Positions 59,669 through 64,000 of a stretch of DNA of 64,000 nucleotides are shown here, one piece after another. The DNA is taken from contig NZ_AUGE01000001.1 in NCBI RefSeq assembly GCF_000426865.1, forward strand, positions 372,001-436,000, in the 5' to 3' direction. Position 1 is the first letter of the stretch. Every line of letters begins with the position of its first letter. The DNA is from Citrifermentans bremense R1 (GTDB taxonomy: Bacteria; Desulfobacterota; Desulfuromonadia; Geobacterales; Geobacteraceae). Both the position numbers and the translations under genes were made by a program. The notes beneath the pieces are model-generated. The model was not told where the DNA came from and made no database searches. It was given only the letters and a program-made list of their open reading frames with translations.

Positions 59669-60625
59669 ATGAAGTCGCAAAGAAAACTCTCCAACCCGTT
59701 GATTGCACTGATAGGAATCCAGTTGATCTGGGTGGTCATGGTCATCTCCTGGGTTTACTGGTTCGTGGGCCGCAACAAGGAATTCCGCCAGCTGGCGCTG
59801 CGCTACAAGCCGGAGCTCGTAGCCCAAGGGGTGGAGTGGCTGGTACTGGTCGAGGGGCTTTTGATGCTGGTCGCCGTCTTAGTCGGCGTCTACGTCATCT
59901 TCCTGTACTGGCGGCGTCAGGCGAAGCTCTACCTGCAGCAGCGCAATTACATCTCGCAGCTCACCCACGAGCTAAAGTCACCGCTCACCTCGATCCAGCT
60001 CCATCTGGAGACGGTGAAGCTCAGGGACCTCCCCAAGGACAAGCTGGACGGGTTCATCGACACCATGCTCTCGGACACGGAACGGCTCAACGTGCTCACC
60101 AGCAACCTGCTGATGGCAACGAGGATCGAGTTCCGCCAGTTGGGAGAAAAGGCCAAGAAAATCGACTTCTCCGAGTTTGTGAAGGATTACCTGGAAGGAA
60201 AACGGGGCGAGCTGCCGGAAGGGGGACGCCTCACACTGGAGGTTGAGAAAGGGATCTCGGCGGTAATCGACGTCGAGGGGATGGAGATGGCGCTGCGTAA
60301 CCTTTTGGAAAACGCCCTGCTCTATTCGCCGGTATCCCCGGAAATACGGGTTTCCCTGCGAAAAAGCGGCAAGCAGTGCCTGCTCGACTTCCAGGACAAT
60401 GGCAAAGGGTTAAAGAAGAACGAGTTGAACAAGATCTTCGAGATGTTCTACCGGGTGCGCACCCCCGGTGAAAACATCCGGGGAACCGGCCTTGGCCTTT
60501 ACATCGTAAAGTCGGTGGTGAACGCCCACGGCGGCAAGATCACCGTCAGCAGCGAGGGGCTCGGCAAGGGGTGCACCTTCCACATCGCGCTGCCGCTACC
60601 TGGCGGCCAGCAGCAAAGAGGTTAG
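59669..60625 (+). CDS. sensor histidine kinase
   Basis: A 318-residue membrane kinase. Two membrane segments (about residues 11-33 and 56-80) flank a very short periplasmic loop of about 22 residues, so it may sense membrane state or a partner. HisKA carries His100 (LTHELKSPLTS), followed by an HATPase with NLLENALLYS, DNGKG and GTGLGLYIVKS. ATG 59669 has only AGGTGGG upstream. It lies 4 bp before its response-regulator gene, so they are an operon and a pair. Confidence 0.92.
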   Translation: MKSQRKLSNPLIALIGIQLIWVVMVISWVYWFVGRNKEFRQLALRYKPELVAQGVEWLVLVEGLLMLVAVLVGVYVIFLYWRRQAKLYLQQRNYISQLTHELKSPLTSIQLHLETVKLRDLPKDKLDGFIDTMLSDTERLNVLTSNLLMATRIEFRQLGEKAKKIDFSEFVKDYLEGKRGELPEGGRLTLEVEKGISAVIDVEGMEMALRNLLENALLYSPVSPEIRVSLRKSGKQCLLDFQDNGKGLKKNELNKIFEMFYRVRTPGENIRGTGLGLYIVKSVVNAHGGKITVSSEGLGKGCTFHIALPLPGGQQQRG

Positions 60626-60629
60626 CGGC

Positions 60630-61334
60630 ATGGCGGGAGAAAAGCCACAGATACTCCTGGTCGAGGACGAGATGCACCTGGCGCGGGGCATTACCTTCAA
60701 CCTGGAGCAGGAAGGCTACCTGGTAAGCCACGTGGAAAGCGGCGAGGAGGCGCTGGAGAAGGTGAAGGTCGAGAAGTTCGATCTCATCATCCTGGACGTC
60801 ATGCTCCCCGGTATCGGCGGGTTCGAGGTATGCGAGAGGATAAGGACGCTGGACTCCAGGGTGCCGGTGCTGATGCTGACGGCGCGCTCTGCTGAGAGCG
60901 ACCGCATCCATGGCCTGGCCGCCGGCGCCGACGATTACCTGATCAAGCCCTTCAACCTGAAGGAGTTCCTGCTGAGGGTATCGGGGATGTTGAGGCGCTC
61001 CGCCTGGTACCGTCCGGAACCGGTGGAGGAAGGGTACCGTTTCGGCGACAACGAGGTGTTCCTCCTCTCTTACCGGGCGCGGACCCGGCAAGGGGAGATC
61101 GACCTGACCGACCTGGAAGTGCGTATGCTCTCCCTGTTCTTTCACCGCGAGGGGGAGGCGATCCCGCGCGGGGTGATCCTGGAGAGCGTCTGGGGGTACT
61201 CAACAGACGCCGAAACGAGGACGCTCGACAACTTCATCGTACGGCTGCGGAAGTACTTCGAGCCGGAGCCCTCCCGCCCCATCTTCTTCCAGACCGTGCG
61301 CGGGGTCGGCTACAGGTTCAGCAGGAACCCATAA
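60630..61334 (+). CDS. OmpR/PhoB-family response regulator
   Basis: A 234-residue regulator. The receiver has Asp56 (DLIILDVMLPGIGG) and the late Lys in LIKPFNLKE. A winged-helix DNA-binding domain ('DLTDLEVRMLSLFFHREGEAI', 'VWGYSTDAETRTLDNFIVRLRKYFE', 'TVRGVGYRF') follows. It is the cognate of the kinase 4 bp upstream. Targets unknown. It is followed by repeats and two terminators. Confidence 0.94.
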   Translation: MAGEKPQILLVEDEMHLARGITFNLEQEGYLVSHVESGEEALEKVKVEKFDLIILDVMLPGIGGFEVCERIRTLDSRVPVLMLTARSAESDRIHGLAAGADDYLIKPFNLKEFLLRVSGMLRRSAWYRPEPVEEGYRFGDNEVFLLSYRARTRQGEIDLTDLEVRMLSLFFHREGEAIPRGVILESVWGYSTDAETRTLDNFIVRLRKYFEPEPSRPIFFQTVRGVGYRFSRNP

Positions 61335-61339
61335 CTGCC

Positions 61340-61367
61340 GTTCAACGTTCTACGTTCAACGTTCGCT
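61340..61367. repeat. 7-bp tandem repeat (GTTCAAC-type)
   Basis: GTTCAAC, GTTCTAC, GTTCAAC and the partial GTTCGCT run in tandem. The inverse (GTAGAAC, GTTGAAC, GTTGAAC) is at 61531-61551, with more GTTGAAC-like pieces at 61461-61480. Confidence 0.75.
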
Positions 61368-61422
61368 GCCCCACCGCGGAGTCGGCAACGTCCTCCACAC
61401 ATCCAACAGTTGGTTCACAAGA

Positions 61423-61460
61423 AAAGGCCCTCTGGAAATTCCCAGAGGGCCTTTGTTTTT
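61423..61460 (+). terminator. terminator of the two-component operon
   Basis: A 13-bp stem AAAGGCCCTCTGG/CCAGAGGGCCTTT, followed by GTTTTT. Confidence 0.88.
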
Positions 61461-61490
61461 GAACGTCGAAACGTTGAACGGGTTATAAAG

Positions 61491-61524
61491 AAAGGCCCCC
61501 CGGAATTCCAGAGGGCCTTTTTTG
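61491..61524. terminator. second terminator, near-duplicate of the first
   Basis: AAAGGCCCCCCGGAA pairs with TTCCAGAGGGCCTTTT (a bulged stem). It is a near-copy of the hairpin at 61423, 68 bp away, positioned to serve the convergent metK gene. Confidence 0.78.
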
Positions 61525-61530
61525 TTTTAC

Positions 61531-61551
61531 GTAGAACGTTGAACGTTGAAC
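61531..61551. repeat. 7-bp tandem repeat (GTTGAAC-type), inverse copy
   Basis: GTAGAAC, GTTGAAC, GTTGAAC in tandem, the reverse complement of the array at 61340-61360. It ends 7 bp from the metK stop. Confidence 0.75.
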
Positions 61552-61557
61552 CGGTTC

Positions 61558-62727
61558 TTACAGTCCTGCTTTTTCCCTGATGATGGCAGCCTTGTCAGTG
61601 CGCTCCCAGGTGAACTCGGGAAGCTCGCGACCGAAGTGGCCGTAGGCAGCGGTCTTCCTGTAGATCGGACGCAGCAGGTCGAGCTGCTCGATGATGGCGC
61701 GGGGACGCATGTCGAACACCTCACGCACGATCTCGGAGATGCGCTTGGACGGGATCTTCCCGGTGCCGTTGCAGTCGACCATGACGGAGACCGGCTCGGC
61801 GACGCCGATGGCGTAAGCCACCTGAACTTCGCACCTTTCGCAGACGCCCGATGCCACCAGGTTCTTCGCTACGTAGCGCCCCATGTACGCGGCGGAACGG
61901 TCCACCTTGCTGGGGTCCTTGCCGGAGAACGCGCCGCCGCCGTGAGCGCCGTGCCCGCCGTAGCTGTCCACGATGATTTTACGGCCGGTAAGGCCGCAGT
62001 CGCCCATAGGGCCGCCGATGACGAAACGTCCGGTCGGGTTGATCAGGAACTTGGTCTTGGAGTCCATCAGGTTGGCCGGGATAATCTTCTTCACAACTTC
62101 CTCGATGATCCCTTCCTTGATCATCTCGTAGGAGACCTCAGGGGAGTGCTGCGAGGAAATGACCACGGTATCCACATGCACCGGCTTGTCGTCGATGTAC
62201 TGGATGGAAACCTGGGACTTGGAGTCGGGACGCAGGAAGTCGAGCACGCCCGCCTTGCGAACGTCGGCCAGACGCGACACCAGCTTGTGAGCCAGCAGTA
62301 TCGACATCGGCATCAGCTCAGGCGTCTCGTTGCAGGCGAAACCGAACATGAGGCCCTGGTCCCCCGCGCCCTGCTCCTTGAACATCCCCTCGCCCTCGGT
62401 AACACCCTGAGCGATGTCTGGGGACTGCTTGTCGATGGAGGTAAGAACAGCGCAAGTTTCCCAATCGAAACCCATGGCGGAGTCGTTGTAGCCGATCTCG
62501 CGGATGGTTTCGCGGACGATCTTGGGATAGTCGATGATGGCGTTGGTGGTGATCTCACCGGCGACGACCGCCATGCCTGTCGTTACCATCGTTTCACAGG
62601 CTACCCGCGACTTGGGGTCCTGGGTCAGGATGGCATCCAAAATGGCGTCTGATACTTGGTCCGCAACCTTATCCGGATGACCTTCAGAGACAGACTCGGA
62701 GGTAAAAATAAAATCCTTCATTTCCAT
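61558..62727 (-). CDS. metK: S-adenosylmethionine synthetase
   Basis: A 389-residue enzyme forming SAM from ATP and methionine. It has '[22 protein letters not shown]', '[16 protein letters not shown]', '[26 protein letters not shown]' and '[21 protein letters not shown]'. All family motifs look intact, and length fits. Start ATG 62727 with GGGGG 10 nt upstream; the second ATG (62721) is close. No SAM riboswitch was recognised upstream. Together with ahcY and sahR it forms the SAM-cycle end of the window. Confidence 0.97.
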   Translation of the reverse strand: MEMKDFIFTSESVSEGHPDKVADQVSDAILDAILTQDPKSRVACETMVTTGMAVVAGEITTNAIIDYPKIVRETIREIGYNDSAMGFDWETCAVLTSIDKQSPDIAQGVTEGEGMFKEQGAGDQGLMFGFACNETPELMPMSILLAHKLVSRLADVRKAGVLDFLRPDSKSQVSIQYIDDKPVHVDTVVISSQHSPEVSYEMIKEGIIEEVVKKIIPANLMDSKTKFLINPTGRFVIGGPMGDCGLTGRKIIVDSYGGHGAHGGGAFSGKDPSKVDRSAAYMGRYVAKNLVASGVCERCEVQVAYAIGVAEPVSVMVDCNGTGKIPSKRISEIVREVFDMRPRAIIEQLDLLRPIYRKTAAYGHFGRELPEFTWERTDKAAIIREKAGL

Positions 62728-63022
62728 ACGGTAAAAACCCCCTTACGAAGTGTGCAGCAGGTAGCCTAAAGCTGGGGAATTGTATAGTTGCTAATTCTCT
62801 TTGTCAATAATTAAATGGGACCAATTTCAATGATTTTGGGCCGATAGAGACAGGCGCCAAAGGTTGGTTAATTGATTCCAATTTTTTATCGGATACAATC
62901 TGCTTTTGCTTAGCCCAATGCCACATCGACCTCAGTCTCAGCTATTGCAGCTACAGGCCGTGCTCCTGCTAAGAGTGGCGGCCAATCGTCTGATAGCGGG
63001 AGTCTTTTGGAAAGGAGGAATT

Positions 63023-63529
63023 ATGAGAGTATTTTTTCTTTTGCTTCTCTGCTCAGTCATCACCGGTTGCGGTTCCTCAGGCTCTGCTGGAGGAAGCGGC
63101 ACGGAAGGAAACGTCCTGGTACCGCAGCCGACTCCCGCGCCGGCGCAGATTGTCATCAGCACCAGCGGTCCCGCCCCCGATACGGTGCTATACGGCGCAC
63201 AGTTCACGCTGGCCCTTCCCAAGGCGTTAACCGTTCCGGACGCAGCGGGGAACCTGCTGCCGGCCGGCGTGCTGCAACCAGCACCCAGCGGGAGTTTCGC
63301 CGGAGCAGCTTTCGTCGGCACCGGCTCGGAGCCGGGACAAGTGCTGCTGGTCAACATCTCCCACCCCGGGGGATTCACCGTCGGCCCCCTGGCCACCCTG
63401 AACTGCACCCTTGCTCCCGGGGCCAAAGTCGCCTCATCCGAAATCGTCCTCTCCGGCTTTTCCGCTCGCGACTCAGATGGCGCCACCATCGCCGGAGTAA
63501 TCCCCCACCTTGCCCTCAAAACGCAATGA
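63023..63529 (+). CDS. small exported lipoprotein, function unknown
   Basis: A 168-residue protein. Lipoprotein signal MRVFFLLLLCSVITGC, a Gly/Ser-rich and Pro-rich linker (about residues 20-45), then a beta-rich domain of about 120 residues ('APDTVLYGAQFTLALPKAL', 'LATLNCTLAPGAKV', 'FSARDSDGATIAGV'). The layout recalls a cohesin-like beta sandwich, and I recognise this type from other exported Geobacter proteins, but have no named family. ATG 63023 with AAAGGAGG 5 nt upstream. A stem-loop follows at 63530. Confidence 0.75.
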   Translation: MRVFFLLLLCSVITGCGSSGSAGGSGTEGNVLVPQPTPAPAQIVISTSGPAPDTVLYGAQFTLALPKALTVPDAAGNLLPAGVLQPAPSGSFAGAAFVGTGSEPGQVLLVNISHPGGFTVGPLATLNCTLAPGAKVASSEIVLSGFSARDSDGATIAGVIPHLALKTQ

Positions 63530-63556
63530 GCGGCTGACGGAATAACCGCCAGCCGC
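63530..63556. terminator. probable terminator between convergent genes
   Basis: GCGGCTGACGG pairs with CCGCCAGCCGC, with one mismatch, around AATAA. No clear T-run on the minus strand; on the plus strand CATCTTTCTTTC follows. Confidence 0.55.
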
Positions 63557-63591
63557 CCATCTTTCTTTCGCTCTGCAGGAAAAGACGAAGC

Positions 63592-64000
63592 TTACTCCTC
63601 CACGAGCCTGATGGAGTTGATGAACACCGGCTCGACCGGGACATCCTGGTGCCCCGCCTTGTTGCCGGTCTTCACCTCGCGAATGGCGTCGACCACGTCC
63701 ATCCCTTCGATGACCTGCGCGAATACCGCGTAGCCGAAACGGTCCGGGGTCTTGCCTGAGTGGTCGAGGAAGGCGTTGTCCACGACGTTGATGAAGAACT
63801 GCGAGGTCGCGCTGTCCACAACCGAAGTCCTGGCCATGGCCAGGGTGCCGCGCAGGTTTTTAAGCCCGTTGGTGGCCTCGTTCTTGATGGCGAACTTGGT
63901 CTTCTTGGGCTGCATGTCGGTGTCCAACCCGCCGCCCTGCACCATGAAATTCTTGATGACGCGATGGAAGATCGTGCCGTCGTAGTAGGCGTCTTTGACA
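63592..64000 (-). CDS. peptidyl-prolyl cis-trans isomerase (cyclophilin), 5' end cut by window
   Basis: The visible 135 codons hold the cyclophilin core: [31 protein letters not shown], 'FLDH' and '[17 protein letters not shown]'. The reading frame is open to base 64000 on the minus strand, so the N terminus lies beyond the window. The visible part shows no disruption. It speeds proline isomerisation in folding proteins. Whether it is exported cannot be judged without the N terminus. Confidence 0.93.
   Translation of the reverse strand, partial: VKDAYYDGTIFHRVIKNFMVQGGGLDTDMQPKKTKFAIKNEATNGLKNLRGTLAMARTSVVDSATSQFFINVVDNAFLDHSGKTPDRFGYAVFAQVIEGMDVVDAIREVKTGNKAGHQDVPVEPVFINSIRLVEE

Noticed and set aside
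62728-63022. SAM riboswitch upstream of metK
   Set aside because: I looked for conserved SAM-I/SAM-II-like stems before metK and found no core sequence; the region is AT-rich and featureless.

Overview
The window looks like a chromosomal segment of a Geobacteraceae member (Geobacter/Geomonas/Citrifermentans type). The evidence is the gene content: a periplasm-facing [NiFe] hydrogenase with its own cytochrome b, EtfAB fused to ferredoxin domains with an Etf:menaquinone oxidoreductase, tungsten-type aldehyde:ferredoxin oxidoreductase, an Fe-alcohol dehydrogenase behind a -24/-12 promoter, PilY1, CheD and FlgM. Coding GC is high, and intergenic regions carry many GC hairpins and short dispersed repeats. 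No rRNA, tRNA, insertion sequence, prophage or CRISPR array was seen.

Layout. 0-4.6 kb: a four-gene DevBCA/NodT-type tripartite ABC exporter operon on the minus strand. 4.7-10.2 kb: small stress and envelope genes (an entericidin-type lipoprotein beside a striking 20-bp-phased repeat array, a DUF3553 protein, a cold-shock protein, AzlCD, and a YtxH/DUF3618/holin-family cluster). 10.5-13.7 kb: a hybrid sensor kinase and CheD. 14.0-15.2 kb: a cluster of DnaA-box-like sites and an unassigned protein. 15.2-19.9 kb: a catalytically eroded transaldolase homologue, transketolase and an aldo/keto reductase. 20-23 kb: OmpA with two peptidoglycan-binding domains, a rhodanese and FlgM. 23.1-32.3 kb: two giant exported proteins, a delta-60-repeat/Ig-like/dockerin protein and PilY1. 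32.6-37.5 kb: [NiFe] hydrogenase small and large subunits, an unusual cytochrome b fused to a P-type-ATPase nucleotide-binding-domain homologue, and an L,D-transpeptidase. 37.6-41.2 kb: ferredoxin, YtxH and a MoxR AAA+/VWA-type trio.

41.2-55.5 kb appears to be one functional neighbourhood for alcohol and aldehyde oxidation with tungstopterin. It holds a radical SAM/SPASM protein resembling the AOR-associated maturases, the Etf:menaquinone oxidoreductase, EtfA, EtfB, MOSC and MoaA on the minus strand. On the plus strand it holds Fe-ADH, AOR, a MoaD/ThiS-like carrier, a MoeB/ThiF-like activator, MoeA and MoaC. The ADH would make the aldehyde and AOR would oxidise it to the acid with ferredoxin reduction. 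The moa/moe genes and the maturase would supply the cofactor. EtfAB plus its membrane partner would feed electrons from acyl-CoA oxidation to menaquinone.

55.7-62.7 kb centres on the S-adenosylmethionine cycle: ahcY, a SahR-like ArsR/methyltransferase-fold regulator with a palindromic operator, and metK, with a flavin oxidoreductase and a two-component system in between. The window ends with a small lipoprotein and a cyclophilin cut by the right edge.

The most unusual items are the hydrogenase cytochrome b carrying an excised P-type ATPase N domain, the 15-copy 20/21-bp phased array upstream of the entericidin promoter, the transaldolase homologue lacking catalytic Lys and Glu, and the paired 45-bp (5 x 9 bp) arrays bracketing etfB.
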